Assembly: GCA_028287895.1 (NCBI GenBank) | Contig: JAQBOV010000029.1 | Span: 119,685-183,684 of the forward strand | Direction of reading: 5' to 3' | Source of the DNA: Mucilaginibacter sp. | GTDB lineage: Bacteria > Bacteroidota > Bacteroidia > Sphingobacteriales > Sphingobacteriaceae | Length of the DNA: 64,000 bases | Part shown: one piece after another, positions 34,001 through 42,326 of the stretch | Numbering within the stretch: position 1 is the stretch's first letter | How the letters are laid out: each line of letters starts with the position of its first letter | Program-made: the position numbers and the translations under genes | The notes under the pieces: model-generated | Told to the model about the DNA's origin: nothing | Database searches by the model: none | The model's input: only the letters and a program-made list of their open reading frames with translations

Positions 34001-34837
34001 ATGGTTCAGCTGCGTAGTTTTTTCTCAACGCATGAAGATGCGGCACAAATCCTCCTCTATGCTGTTATAATTACACTTCTTTGGTTTGCAGAAGTGCTGG
34101 TTACAACTGATGGTTTAAAATCAAAATGGCGGCATTCGTCTGTCAACCTGCTATTTATTTTCACTGCATTACCCGTGCAACTGTTACTCACAGGTTTTAT
34201 CGTCATTATTTCGAAATGGGCCAATATCGGTCATTGGGGTATACTCAACTTAATACATTGGCGCACAAAAGGCTGGGGATATTATCTTACCGGTTTTGTA
34301 TTGCTTGATTTATGCGAATACCTGTACCATGTAATTATGCACAAGTTTGATGTCTTATGGAAATTTCACCTGGTACACCATAGTGATCTTAAGGTAGATG
34401 TATCGACAACTGTACGTGAGCACCCGGGTGAAACCTTTATACGCACTTGCTTTTTAACGCTTTGGGTATTCATTTTGGGTCCCGTTATAGGTGTTCTGAT
34501 TATCAGGCAGATATTCCAGACATTTTCCAATATCATCGCACACACCGAATTCCGATTATCAAACCGGTCCAATAAAATTATCAGTTTTTTGTTCATAACG
34601 CCCAACCTGCACCACGTGCATCATCATTACAGGCTGCCCTACACCGATTGTAATTATGGCGACGTATTAAGTATTTGGGACAGGCTGTTCGGGACCTACG
34701 GGGAACTTGACAGGGAAGACACGAATTTCGGGATAGATACCCACATGGATGAAAATGTGAACGGAAAATTTATCAATGTTGTCAGGATACCTTTTCAAAA
34801 ACTGGAGCGTAAAGAACATCCCGGGGATCAAATCTAA
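34001..34837 (+). CDS. Sterol-desaturase-superfamily hydroxylase
   Basis: A membrane di-iron enzyme of the fatty acid hydroxylase/sterol desaturase superfamily, 278 residues with four or five helices. Histidine clusters: HVIMH (110-114), HLVHH (123-127), and HHVHH (204-208) followed by H209 and YTDCNYGDVLSIWDRLFGTY, the usual family end. Members include C4-hydroxylases of sphingolipids (Sur2 type), sterol C4-methyl oxidases and carotenoid or alkylglycerol oxygenases. Because it sits 43 bp behind a DES1-like desaturase, lipid hydroxylation of a sphingolipid or fatty acyl chain is a good guess. The substrate is not shown. Confidence 0.88.
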   Translation: MVQLRSFFSTHEDAAQILLYAVIITLLWFAEVLVTTDGLKSKWRHSSVNLLFIFTALPVQLLLTGFIVIISKWANIGHWGILNLIHWRTKGWGYYLTGFVLLDLCEYLYHVIMHKFDVLWKFHLVHHSDLKVDVSTTVREHPGETFIRTCFLTLWVFILGPVIGVLIIRQIFQTFSNIIAHTEFRLSNRSNKIISFLFITPNLHHVHHHYRLPYTDCNYGDVLSIWDRLFGTYGELDREDTNFGIDTHMDENVNGKFINVVRIPFQKLERKEHPGDQI

Positions 34838-34847
34838 GTCCATATTT

Positions 34848-35465
34848 ATGCGATCCACCAGGTGCATTTTATTACTGATCATCGTTTTTTGCGTTTCCGT
34901 CTCTGCGAGTTTTGCACAAACTGAAGATATCACTTCCAGGTTTTATTTTCCAGGTTCAATTGGTCTGAGCGTACCTTTCGTGAATACCCATACCCGTTTA
35001 AATGACGGGCTTGCGGTAAATACGGCTATTGAATACCGACCAACCTATATGAACGATATATTTTACCGGTTGGACTATGATGCGCTGAATAATAATTACA
35101 CGAGCTTTGTACCTACCATACCTACCAATATTCTTAAGGGAAAGCTGTCAACTGATTTTTTAGTAATTGGAGCGGGATACCGCAGGAAGTTTCAGAAGTG
35201 GGCATTATTTGGGCTCGTACAACCTGGGTTGGGTATCCATTCGTTTGAACGTGCTGTGGTAAACCAAAATAATGTCTTGTTAAGCAGTGTCACCAGCAAC
35301 AGTTTAGCTGTAAAAGCAGATATCGGGATCGAATACTATATCACCAGGCATTTTGCGGCAGTTTTTGACCCCGCCTATTATAAACTGTTCTCCCACAGGG
35401 GATTTAATACCTCGCATTCCAGTTTCACCGGCTTTAATATTGGCATCACCACCACTATTTTGTGA
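34848..35465 (+). CDS. Small outer-membrane-type beta-barrel protein
   Basis: A 205-residue exported protein. The ATG at 34848 (MRSTRCILLLIIVFCV) opens a signal peptide ending SFAQ, so it is preferred over the ATG at 34776, which lies inside the hydroxylase gene. The mature part alternates strands with aromatic girdles (RFYFPGSIGLSVPFVN, FLVIGAGYRRKFQKW, VKADIGIEYYITRHFA) and ends in GFNIGITTTIL, as in eight-stranded OmpA/OmpW-like barrels. It follows the hydroxylase by 10 bp, so it completes a three-gene unit. A role in placing or sensing modified lipid at the outer membrane is speculative. Confidence 0.75.
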   Translation: MRSTRCILLLIIVFCVSVSASFAQTEDITSRFYFPGSIGLSVPFVNTHTRLNDGLAVNTAIEYRPTYMNDIFYRLDYDALNNNYTSFVPTIPTNILKGKLSTDFLVIGAGYRRKFQKWALFGLVQPGLGIHSFERAVVNQNNVLLSSVTSNSLAVKADIGIEYYITRHFAAVFDPAYYKLFSHRGFNTSHSSFTGFNIGITTTIL

Positions 35466-35484
35466 TAAAAAAATTAGTATAATG

Positions 35485-35534
35485 CTTGTAATTTTTAAAT
35501 CGGTTTAGTTATATTTGCTAATATATTTAGCAAA
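35485..35534 (+). promoter_or_regulatory. TAnnTTTG promoter overlapped by a palindrome
   Basis: The -7 box TATATTTG (35510-35517) with CTTG (35485-35488) 21 nt upstream fits the Bacteroidota sigma-ABfr pattern. TTTGCTAA (35514-35521) and TTAGCAAA (35527-35534) form an inverted repeat that overlaps the -7 box, the expected start of transcription and ends directly at the ATG. This is a good position for a repressor. Confidence 0.55.
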
Positions 35535-35978
35535 ATGGAACGGATCACAACAGCAGAACAGCTAATCATTTTTAGCAGGTACATCGGGCAGCAGGTGGTG
35601 ATAAAAAGCTTACTGAACAACGAGGATGAAACCATTGGCACGCTAAAGGGCGTCAGGCACAGTGCCCTGCTGATAGCGATCGATGAGGTAAACCGCTGGA
35701 TACCCCTGAATGACAACTTTAAAGTATGCGAGGTGAGATTGCTGTTAAAACCTTTGAAAAAGCTGACCGCATCCATTATCAAAACAGCAAACAATTTACC
35801 CGTACAGGCATTTATTACCCCATATTATCAGCAATTGGGTTTTGATATGCCTGTGTTTATAGCACCCGAACATAGTTGTAACTGCAAATATGTGCATGAG
35901 CTTGACCTTGCAGATTACAGAACCCCGGCCGAAATCTTTGAGCGTAATCAGCAGGCTTTGATTGCACAGGGGACGTAA
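35535..35978 (+). CDS. Hypothetical protein, 147 aa
   Basis: I do not recognise this family. The 147-residue protein has no signal peptide. The first 70 residues look like a beta barrel or KOW/Tudor-like module (GQQVVIKSLLNNEDETIGTLKG, RHSALLIAIDE, NRWIPLNDNFKVCEVRLLLKPL, given in parts), then comes a helical part and a Cys-Asn-Cys near residue 117. The first half resembles short phage-like or regulatory proteins of Sphingobacteria with LRPL motifs. It probably has its own promoter with a palindrome over the start site, so it may regulate itself. Confidence 0.6.
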   Translation: MERITTAEQLIIFSRYIGQQVVIKSLLNNEDETIGTLKGVRHSALLIAIDEVNRWIPLNDNFKVCEVRLLLKPLKKLTASIIKTANNLPVQAFITPYYQQLGFDMPVFIAPEHSCNCKYVHELDLADYRTPAEIFERNQQALIAQGT

Positions 35979-36156
35979 TTTTTAATTCCTGTGGTAAAAC
36001 ATATCCTCGGGTTTTGTCGTTTTAAACCAGATCAGGCATGTTTTATAAAATCGGCTGTTTTTTAGCTTTCTTTGCATGCTTATTAGATTTAAAGTTTAGA
36101 TTTTCAGAATTTAGATTTTAGAGCTTAGAATTTTAACCGGTCAATGCAGTTATTAA

Positions 36157-37068
36157 ATGAGCCGCTCAAAGAAAATAAAGATCATATTGCCTGTAGTAAT
36201 TATCCTGTTTTTCGGTGCTTATGCCGAACACAGGTATACCCAACAAAAATTAAACATACCCGGTCGCCTGCAGGATAAACAGATGGACGAAATATCGGGT
36301 CTATCGGCATCCGGAATAAACGAAGGCATCTATTATGTTCATAACGACAGCGGCGACACCAGTCGCTTTTTTGCCATTACCCCTGAAGGAAAAATAAGAT
36401 CCGTTATTTACTTTAAAGGAGATCCGAAAGAAGCGCTCGGCGTTAATGATTGTGAGGACATAGCCGTGGGGCCCGGCCCCATAAAAGGGAAAAGCTACGT
36501 TTATATAGGTGATATCGGCGACAACGATGCCATACGGCCATATATTACCCTTTACCGCATGGAAGAGAAAAAATCGTGGATCGGCAAGGACAGCATAATA
36601 AAAACTGATGCTGTTGCTGTACATCTTAAATACCCGGATGGCCCCCGTGATGCCGAATCGCTGATGATAGACCCCATCCAAAAGCTGATCTACATCGTTT
36701 CAAAACGTACCGATTCGGTAACGGTATACACCTCGCCTTTAAACTCTAAAGCAGGCGATACGCTAACGCTTACCAAACGTTGTAAACTTTATTTCAATGG
36801 CTTCAGGCCTTTTAAATGGATCACCGCCGGAGATATTTCAAAAGACGGCCGGCAGGTATTGTTAAAAGACTACGTAAAGGTATACTACTGGAAACGCAGC
36901 AATAATGAGCCCCTGTGGCAAACTATGCAAAGCAGACCCAAAGAGTTGCCTTACCAGCAGGAAAAACAAGGCGAAGCAATCGGTTTTACCCCCGACGGCA
37001 AAGGATACTATACCACCAGCGAAGGCGTTTTTGCGCCTATTTACTATTATACCGTTCCGGATAAATAA
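36157..37068 (+). CDS. Hypothetical membrane-anchored propeller-like protein
   Basis: A 303-residue protein with an N-terminal hydrophobic segment (about 8-23, IILPVVIILFFGAYAE) acting as anchor or signal. The rest reads like a beta-propeller of the SdiA-regulated/phytase-like group: DEISGLSASGINEGIYYVHNDSGD, YVYIGDIGDNDAIRPYITLYRM, RDAESLMIDPIQKLIYIVSKR and GEAIGFTPDGKGYYTTSEG (in parts). Phosphatase-like metal residues are not certain. The role is unknown. It is convergent with the hydroxyproline dehydrogenase-like gene, 30 bp away. Confidence 0.65.
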   Translation: MSRSKKIKIILPVVIILFFGAYAEHRYTQQKLNIPGRLQDKQMDEISGLSASGINEGIYYVHNDSGDTSRFFAITPEGKIRSVIYFKGDPKEALGVNDCEDIAVGPGPIKGKSYVYIGDIGDNDAIRPYITLYRMEEKKSWIGKDSIIKTDAVAVHLKYPDGPRDAESLMIDPIQKLIYIVSKRTDSVTVYTSPLNSKAGDTLTLTKRCKLYFNGFRPFKWITAGDISKDGRQVLLKDYVKVYYWKRSNNEPLWQTMQSRPKELPYQQEKQGEAIGFTPDGKGYYTTSEGVFAPIYYYTVPDK

Positions 37069-37097
37069 TACAGAAAGCTCTGATTTTACCAGCCGCC

Positions 37098-38351
37098 CTA
37101 CTGAAATCTGCCCGGCGAAAACACATCGATATTCATCGTTGGTTTGCCGCCATTCAATACATCGTTGATGAGCCGGCCCGTGGCCGGTCCCAGGCTCAGG
37201 CCGATCATCGCATGACCTGTAGCGATGGCCAGGTTATTATATTTACCTGACAAGCCGATATAAGGCATACCATCAGGTGAGACCGGGCGGAAGCCAAACC
37301 AGATATCTTTTTTCTGCGGCACTTCGGGTTTAAAGTTGGGAAAGTATTTAGGCACTGATTCAACGATACCTTTCACACGGTTCATATTAACCTGGCCGTT
37401 TATCTTTCCTATCTCCATGGTACCGCCATAGCGTATGCTGCCGTTCATCGGGGTGACGGCGACCCTCGCTTCGCACAATATCGATGGGATGGTCATCCGT
37501 TTGGCATCATCCTGCCCCACCATGAATGAATAACCCTTACCCGGCATCAGCGGAACACGCAAACCAGCCAGCCGGGCGATTGCAGGCGACCAGGCGCCAG
37601 CGGCTACTACATACGCATCACCCTTAAATTCTTTATCATCACTGCTTACCGAGGTAATTTTATTGGTGTCATGCGCTATTTTAACGATCTCTGTATTGCG
37701 GTGAATGGTTACCCCTTCAGCTGCTGCCAGGTATTTAACCAGGCCAGCCATCAGGCTGTTAGGATGCAAATGCGCATCACAATGATAGTGTACAGCTCCC
37801 AGAATATCCATCTCGACGCCGGGCTGCAGTTTACGGCATTCCCCAGGACTCAGGTATTGTGCATCAAGACCCAGGTTGGTTGCTTTTTCGGCAAGGTGCT
37901 GTTCCTCTTGTTCCGCTTTCGGACTTTTAAAAAGCATCAGGATGCCTTTATCTTGCAACCCAAAATCGATACCGGAATCTTTTTCAAATTCCCTATACAG
38001 CTTTTTGCTTAAAATGGAAATATCCCGCAAGGCCCCTGCCGAATGCTCCACATGCTTTTTAGTGGCACTTTTCAGAAATTTGAGCCCCCAGCCAACGAGC
38101 CCCGGATCAAGCGAAGGCTTTACATAAAAAGGGCTTCTACTGTTAAACATCCAGCGGATGCCCTGCTCGACCATGCCGGGTGCGGCCAGGGGCACAAAAT
38201 GGCTTGGCGTGATCATACCCGCATTGCCGTATGAACAATTATCCGACAGGTCGCCCCGGTCAATTATCTCCACTTCCCAACCCGATTTATGCAGATAGTA
38301 TGCCGAGAACAGCCCGATTATACCTCCGCCAATTATAATTGTTTTACTCAT
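37098..38351 (-). CDS. D-amino-acid/D-hydroxyproline dehydrogenase-like flavoprotein
   Basis: An FAD-dependent oxidoreductase of the DadA/DAO family, 417 residues from MSKTIII (an ATG six codons earlier is less likely). The dinucleotide motif is IIGGGIIGLFSAYYL near residues 5-19, and the C-terminus has IGLSGKYNNLAIATGHAMIGLSLGPATGRLI (in parts), typical of the FAD-closing region. In hydroxyproline operons this family oxidises cis-4-hydroxy-D-proline to pyrroline-4-hydroxy-2-carboxylate. It is the last gene of the cluster, directly after the epimerase that would produce that D-isomer, which supports this reading over general D-amino-acid oxidation. Confidence 0.85.
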   Translation of the reverse strand: MSKTIIIGGGIIGLFSAYYLHKSGWEVEIIDRGDLSDNCSYGNAGMITPSHFVPLAAPGMVEQGIRWMFNSRSPFYVKPSLDPGLVGWGLKFLKSATKKHVEHSAGALRDISILSKKLYREFEKDSGIDFGLQDKGILMLFKSPKAEQEEQHLAEKATNLGLDAQYLSPGECRKLQPGVEMDILGAVHYHCDAHLHPNSLMAGLVKYLAAAEGVTIHRNTEIVKIAHDTNKITSVSSDDKEFKGDAYVVAAGAWSPAIARLAGLRVPLMPGKGYSFMVGQDDAKRMTIPSILCEARVAVTPMNGSIRYGGTMEIGKINGQVNMNRVKGIVESVPKYFPNFKPEVPQKKDIWFGFRPVSPDGMPYIGLSGKYNNLAIATGHAMIGLSLGPATGRLINDVLNGGKPTMNIDVFSPGRFQ

Positions 38352-38461
38352 AAACCAAGCCCTCTGCAAATCTCCCCCCGGTGGGGGAGACTTGGTATTT
38401 TTTTAATTTATTATACATTTATCATTCATTTAAAGCCCGCCCTACCACGGGTTGAGGGGGC
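38352..38461. repeat. Dispersed intergenic repeat, copy A
   Basis: Contains AAATCTCCCC and GGTGGGGGAGACTTGG, an AT-rich middle, and AAAGCCCGCCCTACC to GGGGGCTTA at the end, with GC-rich hairpin halves. The same arrangement fills 42208-42326, so these are copies of one repeat family placed between genes of the same operon. Confidence 0.65.
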
Positions 38462-39463
38462 TTATATCACCTGGAACCCATAGGCGTAAGGATCTTCATC
38501 ATCAATTTTTATGGTATTATAGCCATACACCCGTGCCCAGCCTTCAATGCTGGGTATGATTGCCGGTGTATCACCTATTTTCACCTCCTGTTCCACCCTG
38601 CCGGTAAACTGGCTGCCTATGATACTTTCATGTATGAATAGATCGCCTTTTTTTAGCTTCCCTTTAGCGTGCCATTGGGCCATCCGTGCAGATGTGCCCG
38701 TTCCGCAGGGAGAACGGTCAATCGCTTTATCACCATAAAAAACAGCGTTGCGCGCCGTTGCTTCAGCAGACAGTGTTTTCCCGGTCCAAAGAATATGCGT
38801 ACAGGTATTGATAGTTGGATTTTCAGGATGAACGAAAGTATACTGGTCATTAATTCTGCTCCTTATCACCCTGCTCCATGATATCAACTGATCAGCATTA
38901 TAATTTTCCAGTCCCTTAAAGTTGGGCTGGGGATCAACAATGGCATAAAAGTTCCCCCCGTAGCTCACATCAAAGGTCAATATCCCCAGGTCGGGACATT
39001 CTACATCGAGGTTTTCGGCAGCAAGATAAGCGGGTACGTTAGTCAGTTTAACTGATTTTACTTTACTTCCCTCCTGCTGGTATTCTACTAATACCAAGCC
39101 TGCAGGTGCTTCCATCCGCACGATGCCCGGTGTTTTTGGGATGATCAGCCCGTGCTCAATTGCTATAGTGATGGTGCCGATGGTGCCATGCCCGCACATC
39201 GGCAAACAGCCGCTGGTCTCGATAAACAAAACAGCCACATCATTTGCCGGATCATGAGCGGGATACAAAATACTGCCCGACATCATATCGTGGCCTCTGG
39301 GTTCAAACATCAGGCCCTTGCGTATCCAGTCATATTCTTTTAAAAAATGCTGGCGCTTTTCGCTCATGTTACCGCCTGTCAAATTGGGGCCTCCGCCTGC
39401 TACTAACCTTACCGGGTTGCCGCAGGTATGGGCATCTATACAAAAAAAGGTTTTACTCGCCAT
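38462..39463 (-). CDS. 4-hydroxyproline epimerase (proline racemase family)
   Basis: A cofactor-free epimerase, 333 residues, expected to interconvert trans-4-hydroxy-L-proline and cis-4-hydroxy-D-proline. The two catalytic cysteines of the family are both present: Cys90 in PMCGHG and Cys253 in SPCGTGTSA; a Cys/Cys pair separates epimerases and racemases from the Cys/Thr dehydratases. The start FFCIDAHTCGNPVRLV is family-typical. Neighbours are a D-amino-acid dehydrogenase-like gene, KGSA dehydrogenase and a DHDPS-family gene, the standard set for bacterial hydroxyproline breakdown, so the hydroxyproline assignment is favoured over proline racemase. Confidence 0.92.
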   Translation of the reverse strand: MASKTFFCIDAHTCGNPVRLVAGGGPNLTGGNMSEKRQHFLKEYDWIRKGLMFEPRGHDMMSGSILYPAHDPANDVAVLFIETSGCLPMCGHGTIGTITIAIEHGLIIPKTPGIVRMEAPAGLVLVEYQQEGSKVKSVKLTNVPAYLAAENLDVECPDLGILTFDVSYGGNFYAIVDPQPNFKGLENYNADQLISWSRVIRSRINDQYTFVHPENPTINTCTHILWTGKTLSAEATARNAVFYGDKAIDRSPCGTGTSARMAQWHAKGKLKKGDLFIHESIIGSQFTGRVEQEVKIGDTPAIIPSIEGWARVYGYNTIKIDDEDPYAYGFQVI

Positions 39464-39586
39464 TATTTTTAGTTTTAAGTTTTGAGCCAGGCGCAGTTCA
39501 TACTCAAAATCCGCGACTCAATTAGTTTCGAGTATTGAGTTTTAATTGAAGCATACATTCTTACTCAGAACTCGGCGTACCCATCA

Positions 39587-41167
39587 CTACGCTTTACTCC
39601 ATTTATTGTTCACCAAACGCCATATCTCCAGCGGGTTGTCATCTTTTAATTCATCCGGCAATAGGTCATTGCTCCAGTTCTGCCAGCTCACAGGACGCAC
39701 AAAGCGTTTGATGGCTCCTGTACCTACCGAGGTAAAGCGGCTATCCGATGTTGCCGGGAAAGGACCGCCGTGCTGCATGGCCTGAACCACCTCGACACCG
39801 GTGGGCACATTATTTAAGATCACACGTCCCGCTATACCGGTAAGGCTTTGGATAAGCGGTTTATATTTCACCAGGTCCGATTCATCTGCTACGATGCTTG
39901 CTGTTAACTGTCCATGCAAAGCACTAACAATCTGCGGCAATTCAAGCTCATAATCAGCGGTCACCAGTAAGGAATATGGGCCGAATACCTCTTGTTTGAG
40001 TTTGGCATTGACCAGGAACGAGGATGCGCTCACCTCTGCTACCAATGGCAATGCCTGACTGGATTTATCTTTATTCAGATTACCCGATCTGCCGATAACC
40101 GACACCCCCTGCTCCTGCAGCATTTCTTCGGACACTTGTGAATAATTTTTGCAGATACCCGGAGTAAGCATAGTTGATGAACCAAGCTTTTCAATGGCTT
40201 CATTCAGGGCTTTCTTGAATTTCTCTAATCCGGCCGACTTCAGGGCGATCAATAAACCCGGATTGGTACAAAATTGCCCCCCGCCCAAAGTGATGGAAGC
40301 CGCATATTGCTCCGCAATTTGCGCATAGCGGTTTTCCAGTGCCTCAGGCAGTAATATGACCGGGTTGATACTGCCCATTTCGGCAAATACCGGGATAGGC
40401 TCATCACGCTGCTGTGCCATTTTCAGCAGCGACATTCCGCCTTTATAGGAACCTGTAAAAGTGACGATCTTTGTTTTAGGATGTTTTACCAGGGCCTCTG
40501 CTACCGTATAACCATCATCATACAGGATAGAAAATACCCCTTCAGGAAGATCGTATTTTTTGGCAGCTTTTTTAATGGCCTCTGCAGCCAGCGCGCTTGT
40601 GCCCGGATGTGCCGGATGTGCCTTTACCACAACCGGACAACCGGCCGCTAGTGCCGAAGCAGTATCGCCGCCGGCAACAGAAAATGCCAGCGGGAAATTA
40701 CTTGCCCCGAATACCACTACCGGCCCTACAGGAATATGCATTTTACGGATATCCGCTCGTGCGGCAGGCTGACGATCAGGTAAAGCGTTATCGATCACCG
40801 CTTCCACCCATGAGCCTTCTTCTACCAAATCTGCAAACATATTTAGCTGAGCTGCTGTCCGTCCGCGCTCGCCTTGTAAACGAGCCAGTGGTAAACCACT
40901 CTCGCTCATGGCGCGTTCAATTAACTCATCACCTATGGCTAATATTTCTTGGGCAATGCTGCGCAGGAAGGCTGCCTTTGTTTTTTTATCGGTATAACGA
41001 TAAATGGCAGCTGCTTTTTCAGCAAGGTTTAATGCAGCGTCTACCTCGTTCAATCCTGCTGCCGAGAATTCACCTTCAAGTTCAGCACCCGAACAGGGGT
41101 CGATCGCCTTAAAGGCTTTGCCACCGGCGGCCATATACTGATATCCTATTAAATTTCCTGTTTCCAT
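39587..41167 (-). CDS. Alpha-ketoglutarate semialdehyde dehydrogenase (NADP-type ALDH)
   Basis: Aldehyde dehydrogenase of 526 residues from the NADP-dependent group used for 2,5-dioxovalerate, giving 2-oxoglutarate. The general-base Glu is in FAEMGSINP and the nucleophilic Cys in GGGQFCTNPG; the cofactor loop is FGASNFPLAFSVAGGD. The absence of usual ALDH spacing (for example EPxFCT) is normal for this subgroup. It is the final step of hydroxyproline catabolism and also of the oxidative L-arabinose pathway. It is flanked by the DHDPS-family and epimerase genes, supporting the hydroxyproline role. Confidence 0.9.
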   Translation of the reverse strand: METGNLIGYQYMAAGGKAFKAIDPCSGAELEGEFSAAGLNEVDAALNLAEKAAAIYRYTDKKTKAAFLRSIAQEILAIGDELIERAMSESGLPLARLQGERGRTAAQLNMFADLVEEGSWVEAVIDNALPDRQPAARADIRKMHIPVGPVVVFGASNFPLAFSVAGGDTASALAAGCPVVVKAHPAHPGTSALAAEAIKKAAKKYDLPEGVFSILYDDGYTVAEALVKHPKTKIVTFTGSYKGGMSLLKMAQQRDEPIPVFAEMGSINPVILLPEALENRYAQIAEQYAASITLGGGQFCTNPGLLIALKSAGLEKFKKALNEAIEKLGSSTMLTPGICKNYSQVSEEMLQEQGVSVIGRSGNLNKDKSSQALPLVAEVSASSFLVNAKLKQEVFGPYSLLVTADYELELPQIVSALHGQLTASIVADESDLVKYKPLIQSLTGIAGRVILNNVPTGVEVVQAMQHGGPFPATSDSRFTSVGTGAIKRFVRPVSWQNWSNDLLPDELKDDNPLEIWRLVNNKWSKA

Positions 41168-41265
41168 AATCTCTGGGCTGAATCCTTGCCTCTTGTTAGT
41201 GTGCTGTGTAGTTCTTCACCACGAAGGTCATTAAGTTTTTTCACAAAGAGCATTAAGTTATCAAT

Positions 41266-42207
41266 TCAATATGCGGTTTCCAATTGACTCAGCCTGCCCC
41301 AGCTGCCTTCAGGCAATGCCGGACGTGCTGTTAGTGCATCATTGATGATCTTTAATACCCGCTCACGCTCGGCACCCTGTATGGTTAAACGCGGCGCACG
41401 TACATGCTCTGTGCCGATGCCTGTTGCCACTTCGGCCAGTTTGATATACTGCACCAGTTTTGGATGGATATCCAGCTCCAGCACCGGCAAAAACCAGCGA
41501 TAGATAGTTAAAGCCTCACTGATCCTGTTTGCTTTTACCAGGCGATAAATAGCAACCGTTTCTTTAGGAAAGGCATCCACTAAACCGGCTACCCAACCAT
41601 CGGCACCCATTACCAGGCTTTCCATAGCCAGCGGATCAACACCGGTCATGATCTTGAATCTGCCACCAAAGCGGTTGATCATACGGGTAACGTTGGATAC
41701 ATCCCTGGTTGATTCTTTTACGGCTTGAATATTATCATACTTTGCCAGTTGTTCAAACATGTCCAGCGTCACCTCGATCTTATAATCAACCGGGTTATTG
41801 TAGATCATGATCGGCAGCGGCGTACTTTCAGCCACTGCAGTTAAAAAGGCCACCGTTTCCTGATCGTCGGCTTTATAACGCATCGGCGGCAATAGCATTA
41901 AACCGCTTGCGCCATAATCCAAAGCCTTTTTCGCGCAGGCTACGGCGGCTTTGGTGGCTTGCTCGGCTATGTTGAGCAATACAGGAACTTTCCCGTCTAC
42001 AAGCCGGGCGGTATGTTTCAGCAAAGCAAACTTTTCCTCATCGCTCAGCACACTGGCTTCGCCTAATGATCCGCCTAAAATCAAGCCATCAACACCGGCT
42101 TCCAACTGCGCGCTGATATTATAGTCAAACGCCCTGAAATCAAGCTCATCATTATCAGTAAACTTGGTTGTAACTGCGGGGAAAACCCCTTTCCATGTAA
42201 ATTTCAT
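41266..42207 (-). CDS. DHDPS-family lyase, probable pyrroline-4-hydroxy-2-carboxylate deaminase
   Basis: A class I aldolase-like TIM barrel of the DapA/NAL family, 313 residues. Schiff-base Lys164 (AVKEST), Tyr136 (IYNNP) and the GGSLGEA loop at 45-51 are intact. In hydroxyproline pathways this family deaminates pyrroline-4-hydroxy-2-carboxylate to alpha-ketoglutarate semialdehyde, which the next enzyme oxidises. The same family includes L-2-keto-3-deoxyarabonate dehydratase of the arabinose pathway, giving the same product, so that alternative must be kept open because an arabinosidase lies two genes upstream. Confidence 0.88.
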   Translation of the reverse strand: MKFTWKGVFPAVTTKFTDNDELDFRAFDYNISAQLEAGVDGLILGGSLGEASVLSDEEKFALLKHTARLVDGKVPVLLNIAEQATKAAVACAKKALDYGASGLMLLPPMRYKADDQETVAFLTAVAESTPLPIMIYNNPVDYKIEVTLDMFEQLAKYDNIQAVKESTRDVSNVTRMINRFGGRFKIMTGVDPLAMESLVMGADGWVAGLVDAFPKETVAIYRLVKANRISEALTIYRWFLPVLELDIHPKLVQYIKLAEVATGIGTEHVRAPRLTIQGAERERVLKIINDALTARPALPEGSWGRLSQLETAY

Positions 42208-42326
42208 AAGCCCTTAGCCCCCTGTAAATCTCCCCACGGCAGGGGAGACTTTTATTTTTATTTTGAATGATAAATGAATTACTCTTTTTATAAAGCCCTG
42301 CCTGGCGGGGCAGGGTCCGGCGGGGC
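42208..42326. repeat. Dispersed intergenic repeat, copy B
   Basis: Has AAATCTCCCC, GGCAGGGGAGACTT, an AT-rich middle and AAAGCCCTGCC to GGGGCTTA, parallel to copy A at 38352-38461. It separates the GH27 gene from the DHDPS-family gene. The hairpins could reduce read-through between the glycosidase genes and the hydroxyproline enzymes, which may matter for regulation. Confidence 0.65.

Noticed and set aside
40597-41112. 171-codon plus-strand frame inside the aldehyde dehydrogenase gene
   Set aside because: Shadow of a conserved enzyme; no family likeness and no ribosome site.
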